Shown here: piece after piece, positions 44,444 to 53,894 of the stretch
Layout of the letters: each line of letters starts with the position of its first letter
Numbering within the stretch: position 1 is the first letter of the stretch
From: an uncultured Chryseobacterium sp.
Lineage (GTDB): Bacteria; Bacteroidota; Bacteroidia; Flavobacteriales; Weeksellaceae
Direction of reading: 5' to 3'
NCBI GenBank assembly: GCA_913777465.1
Contig: CAJYRQ010000053.1
Location: 1-64,000 of the forward strand
Length of the DNA stretch: 64,000 nucleotides
Position numbers and translations under genes: made by a program
Notes under the pieces: model-generated
Told to the model about the DNA's origin: nothing
The model's input: only the letters and a program-made list of their open reading frames with translations
Databases searched by the model: none

Positions 44444-45555
44444 TAATCCATTTCCTTTAAAGTAATATTCTTTGAGATCTTATAGCTTTTTTTCTTCCGG
44501 TCCGGTTGTTCTTCCTCACCGAGCAGTTTTCCCCAGGGCTGTAAACCTTCCACTCTTTCAAAAATGATTTTGATGATGGCGATTGCCGGAATACACAGGA
44601 ACATGCCGGCGATACCCCAAAGATGTTCGCCGATAATGATGCCGATGAAAGAAAACAATGCATTAATCTTTACTTTAGATCCAACGACAAAGGGGAGGAC
44701 AATGTTTCCGTCAATAATGTGTACGCCGATGTATCCGAGTGCGACGTAAATACAGGTAGATGGTGTTGCAGTCGCAAAAGCGATAAAGCAGGAAATCAGA
44801 AGGCTGATGCAGATTCCCAGATAAGGAATGACATTCAGAAGTCCTGTTAAAACACCGAGCAAGATTGCATATTTTACACCTAATATAGTAAGAATAACAG
44901 ATGTTAAAGTCGATACAATCAATACCTGGAGGCAAAGCCCGATGATGTATTTTTTTGTCATAAGCCTTACTTCACGCACGATTTCAAGAACGCTGGCTTT
45001 ATGTTTTTCGTTAAAAACATTGATGATAAAATTATTTAAAACCCTTCGGTAATTCAGGATAAAGATAAAAAACAGCAGAAAAAACACCACAAAACCCAGT
45101 CCGCTGGAGAAGATTCCGAATGTGAACCCTAAAATCACGCCGGTAGAGGAAAGAAGCTTGTTAAGCCCCTGATCGATATAAGTTAGCTGCTGATCGATCT
45201 TCACATGAAATGTTTTGGAAACCCAGTGTTGAAGATCTGTCGCTACCGAATTGAACTGGTTTTTGAGATGGGGAATATCTTTGCTGAAATCGGATAGCTG
45301 GGATCCGAAAAAGTAAATTAATCCCATTAATACAGTCAGCATAATCATCAGAGAAGCAATCGTGGATAACGTTCTTTTAAATCTAAGCCTTCTTTCCAGG
45401 AAGTTGGCAATCGGCAGAAAAAGCATGGCCATCAGGAATGCCAGGAAAAACGGAGCCAGGATACTTTCTCCCAAAGCCAGAAGATAGCCGAAACCGATAA
45501 TGCTGATAATGACAAGCGTAAGTTTTACAAGAAAAGGGAGTCGAAATACGTTCAT
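44443..45555 (-). CDS. AI-2E family transporter (permease)
   Basis: This 370-residue membrane protein has about eight helices. The family pattern is visible: AFLMAMLFLPIANFLERR at the N-terminus, a large loop (about 90-140) and the C-terminal block LGVLTGLLNVIPYLGICIS, then GNIVLPFVVGSKVKINAL and GMFLCIPAIAIIKIIFE. Members export autoinducer-2 or act as sodium/proton antiporters. Which applies here cannot be told. Monocistronic. Confidence 0.92.
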   Translation of the reverse strand: MNVFRLPFLVKLTLVIISIIGFGYLLALGESILAPFFLAFLMAMLFLPIANFLERRLRFKRTLSTIASLMIMLTVLMGLIYFFGSQLSDFSKDIPHLKNQFNSVATDLQHWVSKTFHVKIDQQLTYIDQGLNKLLSSTGVILGFTFGIFSSGLGFVVFFLLFFIFILNYRRVLNNFIINVFNEKHKASVLEIVREVRLMTKKYIIGLCLQVLIVSTLTSVILTILGVKYAILLGVLTGLLNVIPYLGICISLLISCFIAFATATPSTCIYVALGYIGVHIIDGNIVLPFVVGSKVKINALFSFIGIIIGEHLWGIAGMFLCIPAIAIIKIIFERVEGLQPWGKLLGEEEQPDRKKKSYKISKNITLKEMD

Positions 45556-45701
45556 GATTTAATGTATTTGTAAAAATAATAAAAGCCTTTAAACGAAAGG
45601 TTTATATGCATTGATCCTTGATGGCATTAGAAAATTCTGTGCCAGACAATGGTACCACAAAAAATAATCTACGGACATTTAATATGATCTAAGTTGGGAT
45701 A

Positions 45702-45732
45702 TAAATAAACACGTCTCTTCTGAGACGTGTTT
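45702..45732 (-). terminator. Intrinsic terminator of lon
   Basis: Eleven-base stem AAACACGTCTC / GAGACGTGTTT with a four-base loop, 21 bases after the lon stop on the minus strand, followed there by an A/T tract. Confidence 0.8.
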
Positions 45733-45752
45733 CTATTTATTCATTGTACAGA

Positions 45753-48158
45753 TTATTCTTCAATCGCGATATCAATAACTTCTTCCATTCTGTTTACGTA
45801 ATGAACGCTGAGATTTTTCAAGTAGTCTTTTTTAATTTCCTCTACATCTTTTCGGTTGGCTTCACATAGAATTACGTCTTTGATTCCCGCTCTTGTAGCT
45901 GCCAGGAGCTTTTCCTTAATTCCGCCTACCGGAAGCACTTTTCCCCTCAGTGTAATTTCGCCCGTCATGGCAAGATGAGGTTTTACCTTTTTGTTTTTAT
46001 AGGAAGACACCATGGAAGTCAGCATCGCAATTCCCGCAGATGGCCCGTCTTTCGGCGTGGCCCCTTCCGGAACGTGAACGTGGATGTTTTTCTTTTCGAT
46101 ATCATCCTGGGAAATGCCCAGCTCGTCATATTTTGCTTTAATGTATTCCAGGGCAATCGTTGCCGATTCTTTCATGACGGTTCCCAGATTACCGGTCATC
46201 GTCAGATTGCCTTTTCCGTTGCTCAGGATGCTTTCGATGAATAAAATATCACCACCGACGCTGGTCCAGGCAAGTCCTGTGACTACTCCCGGCACTCCAG
46301 TGATTTCTGATAAGCTTTTCGGTCTTGGTACCCCTAAAATTTCATCAATTTTTTCCACGGAGATCTTAGGGTCATACTCTTTTACCAAAGCGGTTTGAAG
46401 AGCCACCCATCGGGCAATGCCGGCAATCCTTTTTTCCAGCGAACGCACCCCGCTTTCCGAAGTATGGGCTTCGATGATATGCTTTAACTCGTCATACCCA
46501 AGCTTGAATGATTTCACGGTGAGCCCGTTTTCTTCCTGCTGCTTTTTAATCAGATGCCTTTTTGCAATCTCAATTTTCTCTTCCAGCGTATAGCCGGCAA
46601 TCTGGATAATTTCAGTCCTGTCCAGAAGCGGCGTCTGAATGGTTGACAAAGAGTTTGCCGTAGCAATAAACATTACTTTGGAAAGGTCGTAGCCCATTTC
46701 CAGGAAATTATCATAGAATGATTTATTCTGTTCAGGATCAAGTACCTCCAATAGTGCAGAACTCGGATCGCCGTGTAAGCCCTGGCCGATTTTATCGATC
46801 TCATCCAGTACGATCACCGGATTGGATGTTCCTGATTTTTTAATAGACTGAAGAATCCTTCCGGCCATTGCCCCGATGTAGGTTTTCCGGTGTCCGCGGA
46901 TCTCGCTTTCATCATGCAGTCCTCCTAAAGAAAGCCTTACGTACTTTCGTCCCAAAGCATCAGCAATCGATTTTCCCAAAGAGGTTTTACCAACTCCCGG
47001 AGGGCCCACCAACAGAAGAATAGGGGATTTCATGTTGTTTTTAAGCTTCAGAACTGCCATGTGTTCCAAAATTCTCTTCTTGATATCTTCCAGCCCGAAA
47101 TGCGCTTTATCTAAAATTTTCTCTGCCTTGGCAATGTCGAAAACATCTTTTGTATAGGTTTCCCATGGAAGATCCGTAAAGAAATCCAGGTAATTACGCT
47201 GTACATTATAATCCGGTGAATTCGGGTTCTGGCGCTGTAATCTGTTGATTTCCTTTTGGAAATGCTCTTCTACTTCTTCGCTCCATTTCTTATCCCTGCC
47301 TTTTTTAATCAGGTCATCCACATCACCTTCAGGCCCGCCGCCCAGCTCTTCCTGGATGGTCCGGATCTGCTGGTTCAGAAAATATTCACGTTGCTGTTTG
47401 TCGAGATCTTTGGATGTTTTCTGGTGGATCTGGTTTCTCAGTTCCAGTTTCCTGAAATCTTCGTGCATCATTTCATAGCACTTATTAGCCCTTTCCATCA
47501 GGTTTTTCTCTTCCAGCAGCTTTTGTTTGTCGGAAGATGAAAAATTGGCATTGGTACAGATAAAATTCAGCAGATCATCATTGTTATTGATGTTTTTTAT
47601 GGCGAAATTGGCCGCATTCGGAATATTGGGATCCAGCTCAATAATCTTTAAGGCGAGATCTTTTACATTTTCCAGCAGGGCCTCATATTCTTCTTTGTTT
47701 TTGGGCTTGGAATCTTTCAGTTTTGAGATCTCAGCTTTAAAATACGGCTGGGTTTCTACGATCTTTTTTAATTTAAATCGGTAAAATCCCTTTGTAATGG
47801 CTGTAATATTACCTTCCGGAAGCTTAATAATCTTTATGATTTTGGCCAGAGTACCTACCTGGAAAATATCTTTTTCAGTAGGCTGCTCCAGTTCGGAGTT
47901 TTTCTGGCTGACGATCCCTATAAAATCGCCGTTTTGCTGGGCTTCCTCAAGAAGCTGGATGGATGTCTTTCTTCCGGCTGTAATAGGAATTACAACATTC
48001 GGGAACATTACCATATTTCTGACGGGAAGGATCGGGAATATCTTTTGCTCGGAATTTTTTTCCGTTTCCGCAAGATCATCAAGGCTGATTTCCTGGGCTA
48101 CAATATCAAATCCGTCGCTTATCATTTCTTCTAAACTAATATCTTCAAATTCTGTCAT
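45753..48158 (-). CDS. lon: ATP-dependent protease Lon
   Basis: This 801-residue protease has the LON substrate-binding domain (about 40-245), a coiled linker, an AAA+ domain with Walker A GPPGVGKT (385-392) and Walker [13 protein letters not shown], and the proteolytic domain. The latter has the Ser-Lys dyad S707 ([10 protein letters not shown]) and K750 ([10 protein letters not shown]). It degrades misfolded and regulatory proteins in the cytosol. An upstream palindrome at 48169-48183 may be a control site. Confidence 0.97.
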   Translation of the reverse strand: MTEFEDISLEEMISDGFDIVAQEISLDDLAETEKNSEQKIFPILPVRNMVMFPNVVIPITAGRKTSIQLLEEAQQNGDFIGIVSQKNSELEQPTEKDIFQVGTLAKIIKIIKLPEGNITAITKGFYRFKLKKIVETQPYFKAEISKLKDSKPKNKEEYEALLENVKDLALKIIELDPNIPNAANFAIKNINNNDDLLNFICTNANFSSSDKQKLLEEKNLMERANKCYEMMHEDFRKLELRNQIHQKTSKDLDKQQREYFLNQQIRTIQEELGGGPEGDVDDLIKKGRDKKWSEEVEEHFQKEINRLQRQNPNSPDYNVQRNYLDFFTDLPWETYTKDVFDIAKAEKILDKAHFGLEDIKKRILEHMAVLKLKNNMKSPILLLVGPPGVGKTSLGKSIADALGRKYVRLSLGGLHDESEIRGHRKTYIGAMAGRILQSIKKSGTSNPVIVLDEIDKIGQGLHGDPSSALLEVLDPEQNKSFYDNFLEMGYDLSKVMFIATANSLSTIQTPLLDRTEIIQIAGYTLEEKIEIAKRHLIKKQQEENGLTVKSFKLGYDELKHIIEAHTSESGVRSLEKRIAGIARWVALQTALVKEYDPKISVEKIDEILGVPRPKSLSEITGVPGVVTGLAWTSVGGDILFIESILSNGKGNLTMTGNLGTVMKESATIALEYIKAKYDELGISQDDIEKKNIHVHVPEGATPKDGPSAGIAMLTSMVSSYKNKKVKPHLAMTGEITLRGKVLPVGGIKEKLLAATRAGIKDVILCEANRKDVEEIKKDYLKNLSVHYVNRMEEVIDIAIEE

Positions 48159-48168
48159 AGTAAATCGA

Positions 48169-48183
48169 ATGACAAATTGTCAT
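48169..48183. promoter_or_regulatory. Perfect palindrome upstream of lon
   Basis: ATGACAAATTGTCAT is a 7+1+7 perfect palindrome, 10 bases before the lon ATG on the minus strand. It could be an operator or fold in the mRNA leader. It is not the CIRCE element. No second copy was noticed in the window. Confidence 0.35.
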
Positions 48184-48417
48184 TGTCGTTTTAATTCGTT
48201 AACGTGAAATTCCACAATATGTTTTGAATAGAGCGTACATATTGCGTAAGCTTAAAAGGCACAAGACTTATGCCATTTGCTTTTTGGTAAAAAATATGGT
48301 CATAATTTCCTTTTTTCTAAAAATTAAATTTTAAAAATTAAAATAAAGGACTTGTGTTTCCGTAATTTCTTAAAAATGTGTATTTTCGCAAACTGATAAA
48401 AAACTATAATATATATA

Positions 48418-50565
48418 ATGGCAATTTTAGGACAAATTAGGAGTAGACCTTGGCTTTTGATGGGAGTAATTGCACTGGCGCTTTTGGCGTTCCTTGTAAA
48501 CCCCGACAGTATTGATAAGGTTTTTGGTAAAAATCCTGATGTTTTAGGAAAAGTGAATGGTGAGAAAATTACCCGTGAAGAGTTTAACGATCAACTTTTC
48601 GTGCTGCAACAACAGGCTGAACAGCAAGGTCAGCCAAAGGCAGGTCTTGAAGAACAGGCCTGGCAGTTGCTGGTGCAATCCAAGCTGATCAAGCAGCAAT
48701 TCGAGAAAATGGGCTTCGAAATGACGGAAGACTATTTCTGGAGCCAGCTGCAGTATGATCAGATGTTTGCTCAGCAAAAGCAGTTTTTCGATGAGAAAGG
48801 CAATTTCAAAACCCAGGAGCTTAAAAAACAGATCGAAGAGATGAAAGCTGCTTCGCCGGAAGGGTACAACCAATGGTTGAAAACCAGAAAATCAGTTGAG
48901 TACCGACTGATGGCAAGACAGGTTTTTGCCAATGTTTCTACAGGGATTACAACCGGTAAGAAGGAAGCTGAAGAACTGATGAGAGAAAGAGACCAGCTGG
49001 CAGACATCGATTTCGTAAAGATTGACTATGCAACGTACCTTCAGAAAAACAACATCAAAGTAACGACTGAAGATCTGGCTAATTATATCAAACAGCATCC
49101 GGTAATGTTCAAGGCTGATGAAAGCCGTAACATCGGGATCGTTTATTTCCCTTCTCAGCCGAGCTCAGCAGATGATGCTGCCGCTCAGAAAGAAATCAAC
49201 AAGCTGTTCTCAGCGGGAACGGATGCAAGCGGAGGTTCTGAAAATTTCCAGAATACCAAAAACGACTCTATGTTCGTAATGGCAAATTCAGATATGCCGT
49301 ACAACCCACAGTACGTAAAGCCGAATCAATTACCACAGGCAATCCAGGCGCAGCTTCCTACAGCAGCCATCGGACAGACTTTCGGTCCTTACAAAGAGCA
49401 GAACTTCTATGTTGTTTCTAAGCTTTTGGATAAAAAGACTTCAGATTCTACATTATCAAGACATATCCTGATCGCTTTCAAAGGAAGCCCTGCAGGAGAA
49501 GGCGTAACAAGATCCAAAGAACAGGCTAAAAAACTGGCCGATTCTATCGGAGCCGTTGTAAAAGCAAATCCTGCTAAATTTACGGAATTCCTTAAGCTGT
49601 CTAACGATCCGAGTTCTGCAGCTCAGGGAGGAAGCCTGGGATGGACAACGCCCGAAACCCCTTTCGTACCTGAATTCCTAAAATATCTTGCAGAAAATCC
49701 TAAAGGAGCTACAGGCGTAGTAGAAACACAGTTCGGTTACCATATTATCAACATCGAAGATAAAAAGCCGGGTGCGATGGCTTACAAAGTTGCCAACCTG
49801 GTAAAAGCGGTAAAACCTTCTGATGCTACGGAAGCGGAAGTAAACAAAAAGGCCAGCCGTTTTGTTCAGCAGGTTCAGGGGAAATCGTTCAACGACTTCG
49901 TGAACATTGCGAAGAAAGCAAATTACCAGTTCTCCAATCCAAAGCAGGCCAAGAGATTTGACGGTCAGCTTCAGGGCTTAGGAACGGAAAAAGATGCAGA
50001 CATCCTGGCATGGGCATTCGATAAGAAAAGAGAAAAAGGCGATACTGAATTATTTACGGTAGACGGAACAGGAGATAAAATTGTTGTTTACTTAAACGGT
50101 AAGCAGGAAAAAGGAACCGCGGATCCGGAATCGGTAAGAGACCAGATCGAGGTTGTGGTGAAAAACAAACTGGCTGCAAAACAGATCACAGAAAAATTGG
50201 GTAAACCGGGAAGTCTTGATCAGGTGGCAAAACAGTTCGGAACAACAAAACAATCTGCGCAGGTTAATCTGTTGAACCCATCAGTAGCAGGTGCTATGGA
50301 ACCAAAAGTGGCAGGTGCTGCATTCGGAGTGAAAAAAGCCCAGCTATCCAATCCGGTTGAAGGCGGAACGGGCGTTTATGTTTTGGTTAAGAAAAACGAA
50401 ACCACCAACAAGCAGCCGGGAGACCTTAAACAATTTACGGAATCTGTTACCCAGAGAAACGGCGGAATGTTCGGACAGGCCTGGCTGAAGAGCTTACAGG
50501 ACAACGCGAAGATCGATGATTACAGAATCGAAATCTGGAACAAAACGGGTTCTCAGCAACAATAA
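48418..50565 (+). CDS. PpiD-like periplasmic foldase (SurA_N and PpiC-type domain)
   Basis: This 715-residue protein has an N-terminal membrane helix (RPWLLMGVIALALLAFLVN), then a SurA-type chaperone region (VNGEKITREEFNDQLF; EQAWQLLVQSKLIKQQF). A parvulin domain (about 340-450) contains SRHILIAFKGSP, GGSLGWTTPETPFVPEF and TQFGYHIINIEDKK. The rest is a helical C-terminus. It should assist folding of exported proteins at the inner-membrane surface. A box TATTTTCG lies at 48381-48388. It stands back to back with lon. Confidence 0.93.
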   Translation: MAILGQIRSRPWLLMGVIALALLAFLVNPDSIDKVFGKNPDVLGKVNGEKITREEFNDQLFVLQQQAEQQGQPKAGLEEQAWQLLVQSKLIKQQFEKMGFEMTEDYFWSQLQYDQMFAQQKQFFDEKGNFKTQELKKQIEEMKAASPEGYNQWLKTRKSVEYRLMARQVFANVSTGITTGKKEAEELMRERDQLADIDFVKIDYATYLQKNNIKVTTEDLANYIKQHPVMFKADESRNIGIVYFPSQPSSADDAAAQKEINKLFSAGTDASGGSENFQNTKNDSMFVMANSDMPYNPQYVKPNQLPQAIQAQLPTAAIGQTFGPYKEQNFYVVSKLLDKKTSDSTLSRHILIAFKGSPAGEGVTRSKEQAKKLADSIGAVVKANPAKFTEFLKLSNDPSSAAQGGSLGWTTPETPFVPEFLKYLAENPKGATGVVETQFGYHIINIEDKKPGAMAYKVANLVKAVKPSDATEAEVNKKASRFVQQVQGKSFNDFVNIAKKANYQFSNPKQAKRFDGQLQGLGTEKDADILAWAFDKKREKGDTELFTVDGTGDKIVVYLNGKQEKGTADPESVRDQIEVVVKNKLAAKQITEKLGKPGSLDQVAKQFGTTKQSAQVNLLNPSVAGAMEPKVAGAAFGVKKAQLSNPVEGGTGVYVLVKKNETTNKQPGDLKQFTESVTQRNGGMFGQAWLKSLQDNAKIDDYRIEIWNKTGSQQQ

Positions 50566-50586
50566 AAAAATAATTTTCAGATAGAT

Positions 50587-50617
50587 GAAAAGCGGCAAAG
50601 TTTTTGCCGCTTTTTTT
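50587..50617 (+). terminator. Terminator of the PpiD-like gene
   Basis: Twelve-base stem AAAAGCGGCAAA / TTTGCCGCTTTT with a three-base loop and seven T in total, 22 bases after the stop. Confidence 0.9.
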
Positions 50618-50663
50618 GTGTTTAACGCAGAGCATTAAAAGAAAAACATTAATTTAAATGTAG

Positions 50664-50671
50664 TATATTTG
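50664..50671 (+). promoter_or_regulatory. Promoter -7 box of the MlaD-type gene
   Basis: TATATTTG, an exact TAnnTTTG match, 22 bases before the GTG start. Confidence 0.5.
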
Positions 50672-50693
50672 CTCATTAGAAAAAATTTAGCAA

Positions 50694-51644
50694 GTGAAGT
50701 TCAGTAAAGAATTAAAAGCTGGTGTGATCGCACTATTGGCCATCGTTGGCTTTGTGGTGCTTTTTCAATTTATGAAGGGCCGAAGCCTTTTTACTACCGA
50801 CAATATATTTTACGCCAAATATGATAACGTAGAGGGATTAGCCCAGTCTGCGCCTGTTTCCATCAATGGTTTGAAAGTAGGGCAGGTAGACAAAATTATC
50901 CCCAATACTTCCAAAACCGGGAAGATCGATTTTATTGTAAAGATTACCGTAGATAATAATTTTGAGTTCTCAAAAAATTCAACATTGGAAATTTTTGAAC
51001 CCAGCCTGATGGGTGGAAAAGAAATGAGGGTTAACCTGATGTACGGAGGTCCTACTGCCAAAGACGGCGATACCTTAAGAGGGGCTTTCAAACTGGGAAC
51101 ACTGGGAAGCCTTTCTTCTCAGGTAGGTCCGGTAAAAGACCAGCTGCAGGTAGTGCTTCATCGTGTTGATTCATTGATGACAAATGCCAATCAACTGGTA
51201 GATGCCCAGAACAGACAGGAAATTAAATTGTTATTAATGAACCTTAACAAAACAGTGGGTGCATTACAGACAACCGCAGCAAGCGTGAATTCTCTGGTCG
51301 GGCACAATGATCCTAAACTTCAAAAAGTATTGGATGATGCCAGCCTTACCATGCAAAGCGGAAAAGTTACTCTCGATAAATACGGAAACTTAGCAGAAAG
51401 CATTGATACCAAAAAGCTGAATGCTACCATTGCTAATCTTGATGAAACCGTAGGCCAATTGAATAAAGTGGTTTCGGGGATTGACAGAGGGGAAGGAAGC
51501 TTAGGAAAGATTATGAAGGATGATCAGCTGTATAACAACCTTAATGCAGCCTCTAATAATCTTAATTCTCTGATCGAAGATCTGAAGGCACATCCTAAGA
51601 AATATGTTAACTTCTCCGTATTTGGAAAGAATAATAAAGACTAA
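50694..51644 (+). CDS. mlaD: MCE/MlaD family lipid-binding protein
   Basis: This 316-residue protein starts with GTG at 50694, which is needed to include the membrane helix (KAGVIALLAIVGFVVLFQF). The MCE domain follows (about 35-115), with YAKYDNVEGLAQSAPVSINGLKVGQVDKI and FEPSLMGGKEMRV. The C-terminal part is a coiled-coil-like helix with repeated leucines. It should form the hexameric periplasmic ring that works with MlaE and MlaF, which are encoded at 32-33.5 kb and not adjacent. The Fe-S genes follow by 9 bases. Confidence 0.9.
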   Translation: MKFSKELKAGVIALLAIVGFVVLFQFMKGRSLFTTDNIFYAKYDNVEGLAQSAPVSINGLKVGQVDKIIPNTSKTGKIDFIVKITVDNNFEFSKNSTLEIFEPSLMGGKEMRVNLMYGGPTAKDGDTLRGAFKLGTLGSLSSQVGPVKDQLQVVLHRVDSLMTNANQLVDAQNRQEIKLLLMNLNKTVGALQTTAASVNSLVGHNDPKLQKVLDDASLTMQSGKVTLDKYGNLAESIDTKKLNATIANLDETVGQLNKVVSGIDRGEGSLGKIMKDDQLYNNLNAASNNLNSLIEDLKAHPKKYVNFSVFGKNNKD

Positions 51645-51653
51645 CAGATAACC

Positions 51654-52991
51654 ATGCACTATATTCCTCATATTATTTTTTTTATTTTACTAATAGCAGG
51701 TTTCGGGCTTTTTGCCAAGAGTCTGCTAAAGATTTACAGAAATATCAGGTTAGGAAGGGAGATTAACCGTAGCGACAGAAAAGGTGAGCGCTGGGAAACC
51801 ATGGCGAGAGTAGCTATGGGCCAGAGCAAAATGACAAAACGTCCGATTGCCGGAGTTTTGCATCTTTTCGTTTATGTTGGTTTTATTATTATTAATATCG
51901 AGCTTATAGAAATTGTGGTAGACGGAATTTTCGGGACCCACCGGTTTTTATCGACCATTGTAGGAAATGGGGTTTACAGTTTATTCACCGCAACACTTGA
52001 AATTTTAGCATTATTGGTTGTAATCGGAGTTGTAGCGTTTTTTATCCGCAGAAATTTCTACGGCGTAAAAAGGCTGACGATGAAAGAACTTTTGGGATGG
52101 CCGAAAGAAGATGCCAACTGGATCCTGATTATCGAATTTGCGCTGATGATGGCTTTCTTTATGATGAATGCCTCAGATTCTATTTTACAAAGCAGGGGAT
52201 ATGGTCACTTTGCAAATGTAGGATCTTTCCCGATCAGCAATATTTCCTTTGTTCCGTTTTTGGAGACGTTCAGTTTCGACAGCGGATTTTTATTCGGGAT
52301 CGAAAGGGCAGCATGGTGGTTTCATTTTGTGGGAATCCTGTTTTTCATGAATTATCTTTATTACTCAAAACATTTGCATATTATCCTGGCTTTTCCGAGT
52401 ACATGGTATGCCAATCTTGAAAAGAAAGGAAAATTCAATAACCTGGAGTCCGTAACCAAGGAAATCAAAATGATGATGGATCCGAATGCAGACCCTTATG
52501 CAGCTCCGGCTGAAGGAGAAGCTGAGGCACCGTCAAAATTCGGAGCGGAAGATATCTTTGATCTGAATCAGGTTCAGCTGTTAAATGCGTATTCGTGTAC
52601 GGAATGCGGACGTTGTACCGCGGTTTGTCCGGCTAATATTACCGGAAAAAAACTTTCTCCGAGACTGATCTTAATGAAGACCAGAGACCGCCTGGAAGAG
52701 GTAGGGAAAAATATCGATAAAAACGGTAAATTTGAAGATGACGGCAAAAAATTGCTGCACGACTATATTACCAAAGAAGAACTTTGGGCCTGTACCACCT
52801 GCAACGCCTGTACGGAAGCCTGTCCGGTATTGCTGGATCCTTTATCGATCATTAACGATATGAGAAGATTCCTGGTGATGGAACAGTCGGCGGCACCGCA
52901 GGAGCTAAACCTGATGATGGCGAATATCGAAAACAATGCTGCTCCTTGGCAGTACAATCAGGCAGATCGTCTCAACTGGGCAAAAGACTAA
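51654..52991 (+). CDS. Membrane-bound 4Fe-4S protein, heterodisulfide-reductase-like
   Basis: This 445-residue protein has about five membrane helices in the first 260 residues (PHIIFFILLIAGFGLFAKS; IAGVLHLFVYVGFIIINIEL). A soluble part with two 4Fe-4S clusters follows: C315-x2-C318-x2-C321-x3-C325 and C380-x2-C383-x2-C386-x3-C390. This is the layout of HdrE/NarI-like membrane subunits fused to HdrC/GlpC. It should pass electrons between quinone and the partner encoded next. The reaction is unknown. Confidence 0.9.
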   Translation: MHYIPHIIFFILLIAGFGLFAKSLLKIYRNIRLGREINRSDRKGERWETMARVAMGQSKMTKRPIAGVLHLFVYVGFIIINIELIEIVVDGIFGTHRFLSTIVGNGVYSLFTATLEILALLVVIGVVAFFIRRNFYGVKRLTMKELLGWPKEDANWILIIEFALMMAFFMMNASDSILQSRGYGHFANVGSFPISNISFVPFLETFSFDSGFLFGIERAAWWFHFVGILFFMNYLYYSKHLHIILAFPSTWYANLEKKGKFNNLESVTKEIKMMMDPNADPYAAPAEGEAEAPSKFGAEDIFDLNQVQLLNAYSCTECGRCTAVCPANITGKKLSPRLILMKTRDRLEEVGKNIDKNGKFEDDGKKLLHDYITKEELWACTTCNACTEACPVLLDPLSIINDMRRFLVMEQSAAPQELNLMMANIENNAAPWQYNQADRLNWAKD

Positions 52992-52995
52992 TTAA

Positions 52996-53066
52996 CGTAA
53001 CAATGTAATATAACAATGTAACAATCATTTATTGGTAAACCGTTGCACTGGTATATTGGTAAACCG
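52996..53066. repeat. Degenerate short repeats between the Fe-S genes
   Basis: Contains repeats of AACAATGTAA/ATAACAATGTAA and two ATTGGTAAACCG units. This type of near-tandem low-complexity sequence is common between genes in flavobacteria. It makes an unusual spacer of 82 bases in an otherwise tight operon. Confidence 0.5.
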
Positions 53067-53073
53067 AACTAAA

Positions 53074-53859
53074 ATGGAACTCTCTATAAAAACAATGGCA
53101 GACTATGCTGCCGAAGGAAAATCACCGGAAGTCTTATTCTGGGTGGGCTGTGCGGGAAGCTTTGACGATCGTGCCAAAAAAATTACGAAAGCATTCTGCA
53201 AGATCCTGAATAAAATCGGGGTTGAATTTGCAGTTCTGGGACAGGAAGAAAGCTGTACCGGAGATCCTGCAAAGCGTGCGGGGAATGAATTTGTCTTCCA
53301 GATGATGGCCTTAACCAACATTGAAGTCCTGAACGCCTACGAAGTAAAAAAAATAGTTACTGCCTGTCCGCACTGTTTCAATACCCTGAAAAACGAATAT
53401 CCAAGTCTTGGAGGAAATTACGAAGTGATTCACCACACCCAGTTTCTAAGAAGCCTGATGGAAGAAGGCCGCTTAAAAATTGAAGGCGGAGCTTTCAGAG
53501 GAAAGAAAATCACTTTCCATGACCCTTGCTATTTAGGACGCGCCAACGGTGAATACGAAGCACCTAGGATGTTGCTTGAGAAACTGGATGCTGAACTGGT
53601 TGAAATGAAGCGTTGCAAAACCAACGGCCTTTGTTGTGGTGCAGGCGGTGCGCAGATGTTTAAGGAACCTGAAAAAGGGAAAAAGGACATCAACATCGAA
53701 AGAACCGAAGAAGCATTGTCCATTGAACCGAAAGTAATCGCAACCGGCTGCCCGTTTTGCAATACTATGATGACAGATGGGGTAAAGCATTTCAATAAAA
53801 ATCATGAAGTTGCAGTAAAAGACATCGTTGAGCTTCTGGCAGAGGCAGATGATTTGTAA
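53074..53859 (+). CDS. CCG-domain Fe-S protein (HdrB/GlpF-type)
   Basis: This is a 261-residue protein; the start at 53074 (MELSIKTMADYAAEGKS) is chosen because the 14 upstream codons fall in repeat sequence. Two CCG-type domains hold cysteine motifs: VGCAGSFD and CPHCFNTLKNEY in the first, DPCYLGRANG, CCGAGGAQMF and CPFCNTMM in the second. Such proteins reduce a thiol, quinone or lactate-type substrate in complex with the membrane subunit before it. Which substrate cannot be told. Confidence 0.9.
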   Translation: MELSIKTMADYAAEGKSPEVLFWVGCAGSFDDRAKKITKAFCKILNKIGVEFAVLGQEESCTGDPAKRAGNEFVFQMMALTNIEVLNAYEVKKIVTACPHCFNTLKNEYPSLGGNYEVIHHTQFLRSLMEEGRLKIEGGAFRGKKITFHDPCYLGRANGEYEAPRMLLEKLDAELVEMKRCKTNGLCCGAGGAQMFKEPEKGKKDINIERTEEALSIEPKVIATGCPFCNTMMTDGVKHFNKNHEVAVKDIVELLAEADDL

Positions 53860-53894
53860 ACTTCTTTCAGAAATTGAAAGCCACCCGTTTTTCT

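Noticed and set aside
52996..53066. The repeats between the Fe-S genes as a possible CRISPR remnant or operator array.
   Set aside because: Units are only 9-12 bases, irregularly spaced and degenerate; it looks like low-complexity intergenic sequence.
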